64,000 bases of DNA, taken from positions 62,001 through 126,000 of the forward strand of contig NZ_JBLWFH010000009.1 in assembly GCF_050306235.1 (NCBI RefSeq), given 5' to 3'. This DNA is from Glaciecola sp947496235. Lineage in GTDB: Bacteria > Pseudomonadota > Gammaproteobacteria > Enterobacterales > Alteromonadaceae. The position numbers and the translations under genes are program-made. The notes under the pieces were generated by a model. It was not told the DNA's origin, ran no database searches, and was given only the letters and a program-made list of their open reading frames with translations. Position 1 is the stretch's first letter; each line of letters begins with the position of its first letter. Of this stretch, positions 54,382 to 63,872 are shown piece after piece.

Positions 54382-55726
54382 GATTTTAATTGTAGAAGAT
54401 GATCATGGTCTGAGAGAAGCTTTAGTCGACACTCTTTTGTTGGGAGGCTATCAGGTTACACCGGTAGATAGTGCTGAATCTGCCATGGTGAAGCTTTCAG
54501 AAGCAGAGTTTGATTTGGTAGTAAGTGATATTCAAATGCAAGGCATGGACGGTCTTTCGTTATTGCGTAGCGTAAAGAACAAATATCCTAAATTGCCTAT
54601 GGTGCTAATGACTGCTTATGCAAACATTAATGATGCTATTCAAGCAATGCGAGATGGCGCAACTGATTATTTATCCAAGCCTTTTGCACCTCAGGTACTA
54701 TTAAACCTTATCGGACGCTATGCGCCTGCGCAGCGAGTAGAATCAAAAGACCCTATCGTTGGTGACGAAAGTAGCCAAGTGTTACTTAATTTAGCCCGCA
54801 AAGTCGCAAAGTCAGACGCTACCGTTATGGTGCTCGGACCAAGTGGTAGTGGTAAAGAAGTCTTATCACGTTATATCCATGATCAATCGCCAAGAAACGA
54901 AGCGCCATTTGTTGCCATTAACTGCGCAGCTATTCCTGAAAACATGTTAGAAGCCACCTTATTTGGATATGAAAAAGGTGCTTTTACTGGAGCAATTCAA
55001 GCCTGTCCTGGTAAATTTGAACAAGCCCAAGACGGCACCATTTTACTTGATGAAATTACTGAGATGGATTTATCTCTGCAAGCAAAATTACTGCGTGTAC
55101 TTCAAGAAAGAGAAGTGGAGCGACTCGGTGGACGCAAAACTATTGGATTAAATGTAAGAGTAATCGCAACAAGTAACAGAGATCTAAAAGAAGCGGTGAA
55201 CCAAGGTAAATTTAGAGAAGACCTTTATTATCGCTTAAATGTATTCCCGATCACTTGGTTACCTTTGAGTCAACGCCCCGGCGATATTATGCCGCTGGCT
55301 GAACATCTCATAGCTCGCCATGCAGCCCAAGCAGGTCAATCTTTGCCAAAACTTACTGCGAGTGCGGTACACAAGTTACTTAATCACAGTTGGCCAGGCA
55401 ATGTTCGCGAATTAGAAAACGTTATTCAACGAGCGTTAATATTGGCTGAAAATGGTCAAATTGATGCCAGTGATTTGTTAATTGAAATGACCCAACCAAT
55501 TTCTGGTCAGACAAGAATTCAAGTTGCTAATGAAAGTCAAGTTTCTGACGATAACAAATTATTAGGTTCAGAATTAAAATTTCAGGAACATCAAATTATC
55601 TTGGATGCACTGCAGCAATGCCATGGTAAACGAAAAGATGTTGCTGAAAAGCTTGGTATTAGTCCTCGTACACTAAGATACAAGTTAGCCAAAATGCGAG
55701 AGTCTGGTATCGAGCTGCCGTGCTAG
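54368..55726 (+). CDS. flrC: Flagellar response regulator FlrC (sigma-54-dependent)
   Basis: The GTG start at 54368 overlaps flrB. The 452-residue protein has a receiver domain with Asp11/Asp12, phosphoryl Asp54 and Lys104. An AAA+ domain follows with GPSGSGKE, GAFTGA and a Walker B (TILLDEI). The C-terminal Fis helix-turn-helix reads VAEKLGISPRTLRYKL. FlrC-P activates sigma-54 promoters of hook-basal-body genes such as fliE. A terminator closes the flrA-side block. Confidence 0.9.
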   Translation: MSKTKILIVEDDHGLREALVDTLLLGGYQVTPVDSAESAMVKLSEAEFDLVVSDIQMQGMDGLSLLRSVKNKYPKLPMVLMTAYANINDAIQAMRDGATDYLSKPFAPQVLLNLIGRYAPAQRVESKDPIVGDESSQVLLNLARKVAKSDATVMVLGPSGSGKEVLSRYIHDQSPRNEAPFVAINCAAIPENMLEATLFGYEKGAFTGAIQACPGKFEQAQDGTILLDEITEMDLSLQAKLLRVLQEREVERLGGRKTIGLNVRVIATSNRDLKEAVNQGKFREDLYYRLNVFPITWLPLSQRPGDIMPLAEHLIARHAAQAGQSLPKLTASAVHKLLNHSWPGNVRELENVIQRALILAENGQIDASDLLIEMTQPISGQTRIQVANESQVSDDNKLLGSELKFQEHQIILDALQQCHGKRKDVAEKLGISPRTLRYKLAKMRESGIELPC

Positions 55727-55789
55727 ATACTTTAACCTCTCCCAAGGTTTATGTGTAAGCAGTAGACAATGGATGTCGATTCCCTACTT

Positions 55790-55818
55790 CCGCCCAATCT
55801 CGTTGGGCGGTTTTTTTT
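55790..55818 (+). terminator. Terminator after flrC
   Basis: CCGCCCAA-TCTCG-TTGGGCGG is followed by eight Ts. Confidence 0.92.
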
Positions 55819-55886
55819 GCCAAACTTAACTTCACTGCAACTCATTGCATACCAAATGACAAAAATTGCCGCTTTTTGTAAAAGCA

Positions 55887-55902
55887 TGGCATTACATTTG
55901 CA
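55887..55902 (+). promoter_or_regulatory. Sigma-54 promoter of the fliE operon
   Basis: TGGCAT-TACAT-TTGCA matches the -24/-12 consensus. It lies 54 bases before fliE and would drive fliEFGHIJ. Confidence 0.85.
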
Positions 55903-55956
55903 CTAGTCATTTTTAGAACAACATAGATTCAAAAAAATGACAGGTGGAGCTTTCTG

Positions 55957-56283
55957 ATGGAAATAAATGCCAGTTCTTTATATCAGGAAATGCAATCAAT
56001 GGTGGCAGAGATTTCATCTCAATCAACGCCACTTCAAAGGGTAGAAACAAATCCTTCTAAAGCTGAGTTTTCAGATATGCTAAATCAAGCGTTAGATGGC
56101 GTAAATGGTCTACAACATACTTCAAGAGATTTGCAACGCAGATTTGAAATGGGTGACCCGGATTTATCACTTGTTGATGTCATGGTTGCCAAGGAAAAGT
56201 CTGGAATCGCATTTGAAGCAACAATTCAGGTCAGAAATAAGGTGCTAGAAGCTTATAAGACCATTATGAATATGCCAGTGTAG
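55957..56283 (+). CDS. fliE: Hook-basal body protein FliE
   Basis: The 108-residue protein has the FliE C-terminal pattern LSLVDVMVAKEKSGIAFEATIQVRNKVLEAYKTIMNMPV. FliE joins the MS ring to the rod. GGTGGAG lies before the ATG. fliF follows after 14 bases. Confidence 0.95.
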   Translation: MEINASSLYQEMQSMVAEISSQSTPLQRVETNPSKAEFSDMLNQALDGVNGLQHTSRDLQRRFEMGDPDLSLVDVMVAKEKSGIAFEATIQVRNKVLEAYKTIMNMPV

Positions 56284-56297
56284 TAAGGAACTAAAAA

Positions 56298-57998
56298 GTG
56301 GCTGAATCAACTAGTACTGAACTTGCAATTACCGATGATGTAGGCGATAACGATTCTCAACAAGAAGCGCCGCGTAATTTGGTTTTAGATACCTTAAGCA
56401 ATACTGAAACTATTCGACAAATTACCATGGTAGTCACCTTGGTTATTTGTGTGGCTATTGCGTTCTTCATTTTTCTTTGGTCAAAAGAACCCACCTACAG
56501 ACCTATGGCACACATGCCGCCAGAAGAAATGATAGAAACTCTGGACTACTTAGATCAAAGTCAAATTGATTACAAAATTGATGGAAACACGATTTTAGTC
56601 AATGAGTCGCAATTTAAGGATGTTCGTTTAGGTATGGCAAGGGCAGGGATCCAGACGTCAAATGATGAAGGCAGCAACATCATCATGCAAGACATGGGAT
56701 TTGGTGTCAGTCAACGATTAGAACTTGAACGACTTAAACATGCCAGAGAACAGCAAATTGCGCGAACTATCGAAGATATCAATGCAGTCGCCAAAGCCAG
56801 AGTTTTATTAGCCTTACCCAAAGAAAACGTGTTTGCAAGACATTCTAAACCAGCCACAGCCACCGTTGTTGTGACTGCAAGAAGAGGGTCGATTCTTAAG
56901 GGTGAAGAAGTCGATGCAATCGTTGATATTGTCGCTTCTGCAGTGCAAAGCATGGAACCTTCAAATGTTACAGTTACTGACAATAACGGGCGCTTACTAA
57001 ATTCAGGTTCACAAGACTCTGTTAGTGCTCGAGCTCGTAAAGAATATGAATTAGAAAAGAAACGGGAAGACGAATACTTACAAAAAATTGACTCTATTTT
57101 GATTCCTGTTTTAGGCCTGGGTAACTATACTGCGCAAGTTGATGTGAGCATGGATTTTACCAAAGTTGAGCAAACTCAACGTAGCTACAACCCAGATCTG
57201 CCTGCAGTACGCAGCGAAAGTATTTCCGAAACTAACAGTGTGGGTAATGTTATTGCGGGTATTCCAGGTGCTTTGACCAACCAGCCTCCTTTAGATTCTG
57301 ATATTCCTGAAGAAGCCGTCGGCAACGGTAACTCTACGCCAGTGCCAGGTAATAGCAGTAAAGACCAAACCCGTAATTATGAACTTGATACTACCATTAG
57401 CCACACTTCTCAACAAACAGGTGTAATAAGACGCCTAAGTGTGTCTGTTGCAGTTGATCACATGACAACTGTAAACGCAGAAGGTGAAGCGCAATCACAG
57501 CCTATGTCTCAACAAGAATTATTGAACATTCGTCGTTTGCTACAAGGTGGTATTGGTTTTGACGTGACCAGAGGTGATTCGCTAGAAGTAGTGAGCATTC
57601 CGTTTAATCGTTTAGACATAGGTGAAGTAGCGGAAAAACCTTTCTGGGAACAAGAGTTCTTTATGCCTATGCTGAAATTGGTAATGGGTGCATTGGTCAT
57701 CATAGTACTGATTATGGCGGTTATTCGACCCATGCTTAAGAAGCTTATCTTCCCTGACGCAGAAGTGGCAGAGAGCGAAGGTGAAACCAGTCTTGAGCTT
57801 GACCTTGGGGATGAAACTATTGATATGCTAAGTGATGATTTTGATGAAAGTCAGGTTGGTTTTGCCGCTGATGGGTCATTAAGATTACCGAATCTACATA
57901 AAGATGAAGATGTATTAAAAGCAGTGCGTGCGTTGGTGGCAAATGAGCCTGAATTGTCAGCTCAAGTCGTGCGCGGTTGGTTGTTAGAAGACGAATAG
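56298..57998 (+). CDS. fliF: MS-ring protein FliF
   Basis: The GTG start gives 566 residues. Membrane helices lie at about residues 41-60 (ITMVVTLVICVAIAFFIFLW) and 457-476 (LVMGALVIIVLIMAVIRPM), with YscJ/FliF ring-building domains between. The C-terminal DEDVLKAVRALVANEPELSAQVVRGWL segment contacts FliG. It forms the inner-membrane base of the flagellum. Confidence 0.95.
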   Translation: MAESTSTELAITDDVGDNDSQQEAPRNLVLDTLSNTETIRQITMVVTLVICVAIAFFIFLWSKEPTYRPMAHMPPEEMIETLDYLDQSQIDYKIDGNTILVNESQFKDVRLGMARAGIQTSNDEGSNIIMQDMGFGVSQRLELERLKHAREQQIARTIEDINAVAKARVLLALPKENVFARHSKPATATVVVTARRGSILKGEEVDAIVDIVASAVQSMEPSNVTVTDNNGRLLNSGSQDSVSARARKEYELEKKREDEYLQKIDSILIPVLGLGNYTAQVDVSMDFTKVEQTQRSYNPDLPAVRSESISETNSVGNVIAGIPGALTNQPPLDSDIPEEAVGNGNSTPVPGNSSKDQTRNYELDTTISHTSQQTGVIRRLSVSVAVDHMTTVNAEGEAQSQPMSQQELLNIRRLLQGGIGFDVTRGDSLEVVSIPFNRLDIGEVAEKPFWEQEFFMPMLKLVMGALVIIVLIMAVIRPMLKKLIFPDAEVAESEGETSLELDLGDETIDMLSDDFDESQVGFAADGSLRLPNLHKDEDVLKAVRALVANEPELSAQVVRGWLLEDE

Positions 57999-58006
57999 GT
58001 GATACT

Positions 58007-59050
58007 GTGCCAGAAAGTAAAGAAATGGTAGAACAAGAAGTAGAATATGACGTTGCTAAGCTCGAAGGTATAGAAAAGGCAGCCATCCTGTTATTAAGCT
58101 TAACGGAAGATGATGCTGCTCAGATCCTACGATTCATGGAGCCAAAACAGGTTCAAGTACTTGGATCGGCAATGGCAAGTATGGATGATATGACACAGCC
58201 AAAGATAACGGCCGTGCATAAACATTTTATTGAAGAAATTCAGAACTACTCGACCATAGGCTTTAAGAGTGAAGACTTTGTTCGCCGAGCGCTTATTTCT
58301 GCATTGGGTGAAGACAAAGCTGCACACCTACTTGATCAGATTATGGCGGGCAGTGGCGCAAAAGGCCTTGAATCTCTTAAATGGATGGATTCAAAACAGG
58401 TTGCGACTATTATTCGCAATGAACACCCCCAAATTCAAACCATTGTTATGTCGTATTTAGAGCCAGAACAATCGGCTGAAATTTTGGCCCAGTTCCCAGA
58501 AAAAGTACGTTTAGATCTGTTAATGCGTGTAGCCAACTTAGAAGAAGTTCAACCTGCGGCATTACAAGAACTAAACGAAATTATGGAGAAACAATTTGCC
58601 GGCCAGGCCGGTGCTCAAGCAGCCAAAATGGGCGGTTTAAAAGCAGCTGCCAACATCATGAACTATCTAGATACCAACATCGAAAATCAATTGATGGATG
58701 CTATCAGAGAACAAGACGAAGAAATGAGTCAACAGATTCAAGACCTTATGTTTGTATTTGATAACTTGATTGATGTAGATGATAGAGGTATTCAAGCGCT
58801 TCTCAGAGAAGTACAGCAAGAATCATTAATGAAAGCGATTAAAGGTGCGGATGAAGATCTTAGAGAAAAATTCACTAAGAATATGTCTAAACGCGCCGCG
58901 GAAATGTTACTTGATGATATAGAAGCTATGGGACCAGTACGCTTAAGTGAAGTTGAAACCGCACAAAAAGAAATTCTATCAGTTGCAAGACGTTTAGCTG
59001 ACGCCGGTGAAATTATGCTTGGCGGCGGTGGCGGTGAAGAGTTTGTATAA
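58007..59050 (+). CDS. fliG: Flagellar motor switch protein FliG
   Basis: I chose GTG 58007 after AGG, giving 347 residues, near the Vibrio FliG length. The start reads PESKEMVEQEVEYDVAKLEGIEKAAILLLSL. The middle EHPQ motif is in RNEHPQIQTIVMSYL, and the C-terminal torque helix reads MFVFDNLIDVDDRGIQALLREV. It couples stator ion flow to rotation. It overlaps fliH by one base. A TTG at 57977 is open but less likely. Confidence 0.95.
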   Translation: MPESKEMVEQEVEYDVAKLEGIEKAAILLLSLTEDDAAQILRFMEPKQVQVLGSAMASMDDMTQPKITAVHKHFIEEIQNYSTIGFKSEDFVRRALISALGEDKAAHLLDQIMAGSGAKGLESLKWMDSKQVATIIRNEHPQIQTIVMSYLEPEQSAEILAQFPEKVRLDLLMRVANLEEVQPAALQELNEIMEKQFAGQAGAQAAKMGGLKAAANIMNYLDTNIENQLMDAIREQDEEMSQQIQDLMFVFDNLIDVDDRGIQALLREVQQESLMKAIKGADEDLREKFTKNMSKRAAEMLLDDIEAMGPVRLSEVETAQKEILSVARRLADAGEIMLGGGGGEEFV

Positions 59051-59853
59051 TGACACAAGCCGACGACAAAACTGAATTTAGTGAGGCTAAGCTTTGGAAT
59101 TTGCCATCTGTCGATGATGCTTTGGCAGAAGATGATGCAAAAACCAATGCATTAAATAAACCTTACAATAAATGGAAATATGAGCCCCCTGAAGAAGAGG
59201 AAGATGTTCGTCCGTTAACAGCAGAAGATATAGAAGCGATCCGTAAATCTGCGTATCAAGAAGGCTTTGAACAAGGCCAAGCTGAAGGCAAAGAGGCTGG
59301 AAAAACACAAGGTTACGAAGAAGGAAAACAACTCGGTTTTGAAGACGCTAAACAAGCTGGATTCGAGGAAGGAATGGCCCAAGCTGAACAAGATATTCAG
59401 GCAAAATTAGCTGAATTAACAGCAATTTTAGAGCAACTCCATCAGCCGTTTAAACAAGTTACCTCCGAATTGAAAAAAGAACTTACCTTGTTAACTGTGA
59501 CCATGGCGAATGCCATTGTGGGTAAACAAATTGAACATGATGAGAGCTTGATTACCGACGCTATAGAAAAGGGCATAGCGACATTGCCGTTAAATGACTT
59601 AGTCACCAGTATTCATTTGCATCCATCACAGATTTCAACGGTACAGGCATACTTACAGGATTTCTCAAACCAGCCGCAACATAATCAAGAAATGCATTGG
59701 CAGTTGGTACCCGATGAATCCATGGCAAAAGGTGGCTGCAAAATTACCACTAAGCAAAATGCAGTAGATTTGTCGATCAAAAGACGTAGCGAACAAGTCA
59801 TTTCACAAGTGCTTTTGGCCCAAGGAATCAACAATGATCCAAGAGCTGATTGA
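59050..59853 (+). CDS. fliH: Flagellar export ATPase regulator FliH
   Basis: The 267-residue protein has an acidic N-terminus. A GxxxG-type run follows at about 74-115 (EGFEQGQAEGKEAGKTQGYE, then EGKQLGFEDAKQAGFEEGMAQAE). Then comes the helical FliH/YscL domain (LLTVTMANAIVGKQI). It binds FliI and links it to the C ring. It overlaps fliI by 20 bases. Confidence 0.93.
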   Translation: MTQADDKTEFSEAKLWNLPSVDDALAEDDAKTNALNKPYNKWKYEPPEEEEDVRPLTAEDIEAIRKSAYQEGFEQGQAEGKEAGKTQGYEEGKQLGFEDAKQAGFEEGMAQAEQDIQAKLAELTAILEQLHQPFKQVTSELKKELTLLTVTMANAIVGKQIEHDESLITDAIEKGIATLPLNDLVTSIHLHPSQISTVQAYLQDFSNQPQHNQEMHWQLVPDESMAKGGCKITTKQNAVDLSIKRRSEQVISQVLLAQGINNDPRAD

Positions 59854-61171
59854 TAGTTTTCGCGATTTGCGTGAACAAGTAGCAGAACCTACGCCAATTT
59901 CTTCTGGCAAACTGGTGCGGGGAGTTGGACTAACCTTGGAAGCTGTCGGTTGTCAAATTCCTATTGGCGGTCGATGTTTGGTCAGAACGACCACAGGAAA
60001 AGTCGAAGCAGAAGTAGTGGGCTTCGCAGATGATATTACGTATTTAATGCCAGCAGAATCTATTCAAGGCATAGTGCCAGGCTCTATGGTTGAACCGATT
60101 TCGATGGATACTGGATTAGCGGTTGGGGATGCATTGCTTGGTCGCGTAATAGACGCCAATGGAAAGCCATTAGATGGTCAAGGACCAATTCAATGCAGTC
60201 ATAGAGTGTCTACCAGCCCGCCGCCGATAAATCCACTGCAAAGAAAACCAGTGAAAGAACCCTTGGATGTTGGCGTGCGCGCCATTAACTCAGTTCTTAC
60301 TGTGGGTAAAGGACAGAGAATGGGGTTGTTTGCGGGCAGTGGCGTGGGTAAAAGTGTGCTTATGGGCATGATGACTCGTGGTACCACAGCCGACGTTGTA
60401 GTGGTTGGTTTAATTGGTGAGCGTGGGCGAGAAGTAAAAGAATTTATTGACGATATTTTATCTCCAGAGGAACGTCAAAAAGCGGTAGTGGTAGCAGCAC
60501 CGGCTGATACATCACCATTGATGCGCTTAAAAGGCAGTGAAACTGCAGTGACCATAGCTGAGTATTTTAGAGACCAGGGCAAAAATGTCCTGTTGTTGAT
60601 AGATTCGTTAACTCGATATGCTATGGCACAACGTGAAATTTCCTTGGCTGTTGGAGAACCTCCAGCGACTAAAGGCTACCCACCTTCAGTATTTGCCAAA
60701 TTACCTGCCTTAGTGGAAAGGGCGGGGAATGGTAATCAGTATCAAGGTTCAATCACCGCTTTTTATACTGTATTGACCGAAGGCGATGACTTGCAAGATC
60801 CCATTGCTGACGCCGCTCGCGCTATTTTGGATGGTCATGTTGTATTATCAAGAGAATTAGCTGAGTCTGGCCATTATCCAGCCATTGATATCGAAGCTTC
60901 TATTTCACGTGTCATGCCCCAAGTGGTTAGCCCTGAGCATGAAGCCAGTGCACGCAACTTAAAACGTGTGTATTCAGCCTATCGACAGAATAAAGATCTG
61001 ATTAACTTAGGTGCTTATGCCAAAGGAAGTGATCAATTAATCGATTTATCTATTGCTGCCGCACCTGCTATTAATGCATTTTTACAGCAGCAAACATCAC
61101 AGGTAGTGCCTTTCGATAATGCCTTAGAAACACTCACCACCCTAGACTCAGGTCTACGGGGCGGTAAATAG
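59834..61171 (+). CDS. fliI: Flagellum-specific export ATPase FliI
   Basis: The 445-residue ATPase has Walker A GLFAGSGVGKSVLMG (about 169-183) and a Walker B LLLIDSLTRYAMAQRE. The family stretch GEPPATKGYPPSVFAKLPALVERAG follows. It powers loading of export substrates in the flagellar type III system. fliJ follows after 12 bases. Confidence 0.96.
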   Translation: MIQELIDSFRDLREQVAEPTPISSGKLVRGVGLTLEAVGCQIPIGGRCLVRTTTGKVEAEVVGFADDITYLMPAESIQGIVPGSMVEPISMDTGLAVGDALLGRVIDANGKPLDGQGPIQCSHRVSTSPPPINPLQRKPVKEPLDVGVRAINSVLTVGKGQRMGLFAGSGVGKSVLMGMMTRGTTADVVVVGLIGERGREVKEFIDDILSPEERQKAVVVAAPADTSPLMRLKGSETAVTIAEYFRDQGKNVLLLIDSLTRYAMAQREISLAVGEPPATKGYPPSVFAKLPALVERAGNGNQYQGSITAFYTVLTEGDDLQDPIADAARAILDGHVVLSRELAESGHYPAIDIEASISRVMPQVVSPEHEASARNLKRVYSAYRQNKDLINLGAYAKGSDQLIDLSIAAAPAINAFLQQQTSQVVPFDNALETLTTLDSGLRGGK

Positions 61172-61183
61172 AGGACGTAAATT

Positions 61184-61639
61184 ATGGCGAGTATTCAGCA
61201 ATTACAACTAGTGGTAGATATTGAAAAAAAGAAAGAGAACACCCTTTTACAACATTATCAAACGGCTAAGCAGTATGTTTTTGATAATCAACGAAAGTTA
61301 TCAGGATTGGAAAACTATCGACTAGAATACCTAAAGCAAATTAAGCAAAAAGTGAATCAAGGTGTAGGAGCGAAAACCTTAATTCAGCACCAAAATTTTG
61401 TAGCTAAGCTGGATAAAGCCTGTCAGCAACAAATTAATATTATTAACCAAGGTGTAATGGCCGAGAATCAGCGCAAGCAACAGTGGCTTTTGCAGCAAAA
61501 GAAAACTAAAGCGGTTGAAGCGCTTATTCAAAAACGTCGAATTCAAGCTCAGATGTTAGAACAAAAGAAAGAGCAGAAACTGTTCGACGAGATTGCCTCC
61601 CAGCGGTTTCATCGCAGCCGGAGTTCTATGGGGTACTAA
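61184..61639 (+). CDS. fliJ: Flagellar export protein FliJ
   Basis: The 151-residue protein is a long two-helix coiled coil rich in Lys, Gln and Glu (LVVDIEKKKENTLLQHYQTA, then KQQWLLQQKKTKAVEALIQKRR), typical of FliJ. It helps recycle chaperones at the export gate. It is the last flagellar gene here. fliK, which usually follows, is missing and a repeat array takes its place. Confidence 0.88.
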   Translation: MASIQQLQLVVDIEKKKENTLLQHYQTAKQYVFDNQRKLSGLENYRLEYLKQIKQKVNQGVGAKTLIQHQNFVAKLDKACQQQINIINQGVMAENQRKQQWLLQQKKTKAVEALIQKRRIQAQMLEQKKEQKLFDEIASQRFHRSRSSMGY

Positions 61640-61671
61640 TTTCTTTACCCTTTATTGCAACTCTAGTTCGC

Positions 61672-61812
61672 CATTCCCAACCAAACTCGTCATTCCAAAC
61701 CACACGCCGTCATTCCAAACCACACGTCGTCATTCCAAACCACACGTCGTCATTCCAAACCACACGTCGTCATTCCAAACCACACGTCGTCATTCCAAAC
61801 TTGATTTGGAAT
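61672..61812. repeat. 20-bp tandem repeat array ending in a palindrome
   Basis: Five full copies of cattccaaaccacacgtcgt (first copy with one T-to-C change) span 61691-61790. A degenerate copy lies before them (61672-61690) and a half copy after. The array ends in ATTCCAAA-CTTGA-TTTGGAAT (61792-61812). The unit shares GTCATTCC and TTGGAATC with the dispersed palindromic repeats common in Proteobacteria, as I recall them. The 20-bp period does not keep a reading frame, so it is not coding. No spacers vary, so it is not a CRISPR array. Confidence 0.92.
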
Positions 61813-61884
61813 CTCCCAATCCCCATTGCAATTTAACCATTTTATGAATAATCTATTTTCAACTCCTTACCGGAATCAATTGAG

Positions 61885-62670
61885 ATGGATCTTCACACAT
61901 TCCAAATTGTAGAGAACTTTTTACAACATCCTGATAGCCCAATAGACCCTTGGCAAAAAGGTTATTTCACCGATCATAAAAAACGATTCCAAGCCGACTT
62001 AGCTTTATTATTGGCACTTAATCCTAAAGGCCCTATTTTAGAAATTGGTTCTGCACCCGGCCATATGACAGCTATATTAGCATTGCATGATTTAGATGTT
62101 ACCGGGGTAGATCTCGCACCGGAGCGTATGGCACCAATAATCCAAGCGTTTGGCTTAGATGTTCATGCTTGCGACATTGAAACTGCACCCTTACCATTTC
62201 CTGATAACGCTTTTGAATGCATAGTCTTTAGTGAAGTCTTCGAGCATTTAAGGATTGATTTACCCTTTACACTCAGTCAACTTAACCGCGTATTGAAGCC
62301 GGGAGGTAAGTTGTTATTAACAACCCCAAATGTATATTCGTTACCGTCTGTGGCAAGGTTTATAACCGGTAGAAGCATCGCAGATCCCGTTCATGAATTT
62401 GCAAAACTTCGCGGCGTAGGGCACATGGGACATATCCGTGAATACTCTTCAAAGGAAGTCGTCAGTTGTTTAGAAGCCAGTGGATTTGTCGCAACTGCAA
62501 CAACCTACAGGTTCCATAAAAATACTAATGGAAAGAAAAAGGCCTTGTTATCACTAGCCTATCGTGTAGTACCGTCTAAATTTCATCGCGAAATAGTGAT
62601 AGTCGCAGAGAAGATTTTAGACGCGGAGAGGTTTTCACCCATTATAGAATCAACGCCTAGCCAAGCATGA
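61885..62670 (+). CDS. Class I SAM-dependent methyltransferase
   Basis: The 261-residue protein has the Methyltransf_11/23 pattern. ILEIGSAPGHMTAILA (about 51-66) is the SAM-binding loop, VDLAPERMAPI follows, and FECIVFSEVFEHLR and RVLKPGGKLLLTTPN are post-motifs. The substrate is unknown. It could act on a sugar, lipid or small molecule. Neighbouring flagellar glycosylation makes a glycan substrate possible, but that is only context. Confidence 0.85.
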   Translation: MDLHTFQIVENFLQHPDSPIDPWQKGYFTDHKKRFQADLALLLALNPKGPILEIGSAPGHMTAILALHDLDVTGVDLAPERMAPIIQAFGLDVHACDIETAPLPFPDNAFECIVFSEVFEHLRIDLPFTLSQLNRVLKPGGKLLLTTPNVYSLPSVARFITGRSIADPVHEFAKLRGVGHMGHIREYSSKEVVSCLEASGFVATATTYRFHKNTNGKKKALLSLAYRVVPSKFHREIVIVAEKILDAERFSPIIESTPSQA

Positions 62671-62693
62671 CTTCTCTCACTTTCTGTCATAAA

Positions 62694-62716
62694 AAAAGCG
62701 GCTAAAAGCCGCTTTT
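62694..62716. terminator. Bidirectional terminator between methyltransferase and porin
   Basis: AAAAGCGGC-TAAAA-GCCGCTTTT, with A and T tracts on the two sides, lies between two convergent genes and can serve both. Confidence 0.85.
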
Positions 62717-62735
62717 ACCTTTACTTATAGAGCGC

Positions 62736-63683
62736 TTAGAATTTAAAAGACCAATTGTATTGAATACCCAAAGCAAAATAGCTTTTATCTTCCACGTCTT
62801 CTTTATCAATAAGGCTATACCAAGTATAGAGTTTAAGGCTTTTTGAAAGAATATAATCTAATCCAATGTTGAAGTTGGAATCATCTTCAAGGGTTTGATA
62901 TTGGATTTTGTAGTCAATGTTTTTCACTTTGTAGCTGGCGTTTAACAACACACCGTTTTCACTTTCTCCGCCAACCGCTGGTTCTTGGGTTTGATACATA
63001 GCACCTATCTGAGCACCTGCTAGTTTAAATCGAGCGAATATGCGTGTTACATCATAATCTTCTACATCAAAATCATGGGCGATACCCGCGTATAAACTAG
63101 TTTTTTTCAATTTACGGTCACCGTAAAAAAGCGCACTGGATACTGCTGAATCACCGCCCTCTGATTTATCTGCTTGGTACAGAGTTTCAATGCGAAAGTT
63201 ATTGAATGTAGGTGTAATATAAGTAACTACGTCGGTGAGTCTGTTTTCACCTTCCCATAGGACTTTTATATCACCTTCATAATGGTTAAATAGATCTAAA
63301 GCACGACCTGGCGCCCATACAGGGGTAAAATTTCGGCCAATAGTAAGTTCACCTAAGGTTTTAGATCTTAGACCAACATACTGTGGACGAGCTGATATAT
63401 TATCGCTACCTGATTCGCCAGTAATATCGACTTTCCATTCCAATCGGTAAACGACTGTCAAGTCGTCATCGACTTCAACATCACCTTTAACTCCAATCCA
63501 TGAGTTGTTACTTCTAATTTCAGTAAATTGATCGCCACCTTCATCTGAAAGCTGGGCATTAACATTTATCTTTGAATAAAGTTCGCCAATAGAACCCTCT
63601 TCAGAAAAAGCGGGCTTACCGATTAATAACATAATAAACGCGGCTAACAACATTCTGCCGATAATTGCAGTGGGATTGGACAT
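62736..63683 (-). CDS. Gram-negative porin (trimeric barrel type)
   Basis: I chose ATG 63683 after AAGGGG, giving 315 residues with a signal peptide ending KPAFS. Barrel strands follow, with the porin-typical NNSWIGVKGDVEVDDDLTVVYRLEWKVD and YVGLRSKTLGELTIGRNFTPVW near the N-terminal third. The chain ends QYNWSFKF, with the terminal Phe needed for outer-membrane insertion. It is of the Porin_4 type and probably forms a general diffusion pore. Confidence 0.85.
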   Translation of the reverse strand: MSNPTAIIGRMLLAAFIMLLIGKPAFSEEGSIGELYSKINVNAQLSDEGGDQFTEIRSNNSWIGVKGDVEVDDDLTVVYRLEWKVDITGESGSDNISARPQYVGLRSKTLGELTIGRNFTPVWAPGRALDLFNHYEGDIKVLWEGENRLTDVVTYITPTFNNFRIETLYQADKSEGGDSAVSSALFYGDRKLKKTSLYAGIAHDFDVEDYDVTRIFARFKLAGAQIGAMYQTQEPAVGGESENGVLLNASYKVKNIDYKIQYQTLEDDSNFNIGLDYILSKSLKLYTWYSLIDKEDVEDKSYFALGIQYNWSFKF

Positions 63684-63872
63684 AAGGATTTTCCCCTTAA
63701 TTGGTGTGAATATAATGATTGTTAACGAGGATATCGACATCCATCTAGGCAACTTAAGTTTTTAGTTGAATTATACTTAAGTTTAAAAAAATAATTTTAT
63801 CAAATTTAAAATCTGCCGATATAGTCATATGAACAAAATCACAACGATTTGCGTCTTTTGAGGACATTACTG

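Noticed and set aside
61691..61790. CRISPR-like regular repeats
   Set aside because: The repeats are directly adjacent with no variable spacers and no cas genes nearby, so this is a simple tandem repeat.
61593..61847. 84-codon frame through the repeat array
   Set aside because: It overlaps the fliJ end in another frame, and the 20-base period shifts the frame at each copy, so it gives no repeated peptide of fixed phase as a real repeat protein would.
63791..63822. FliA promoter for the chemoreceptor gene
   Set aside because: GCCGATAT is a good -10, but no TAAA occurs at the right distance upstream, so it is not listed as a separate promoter.
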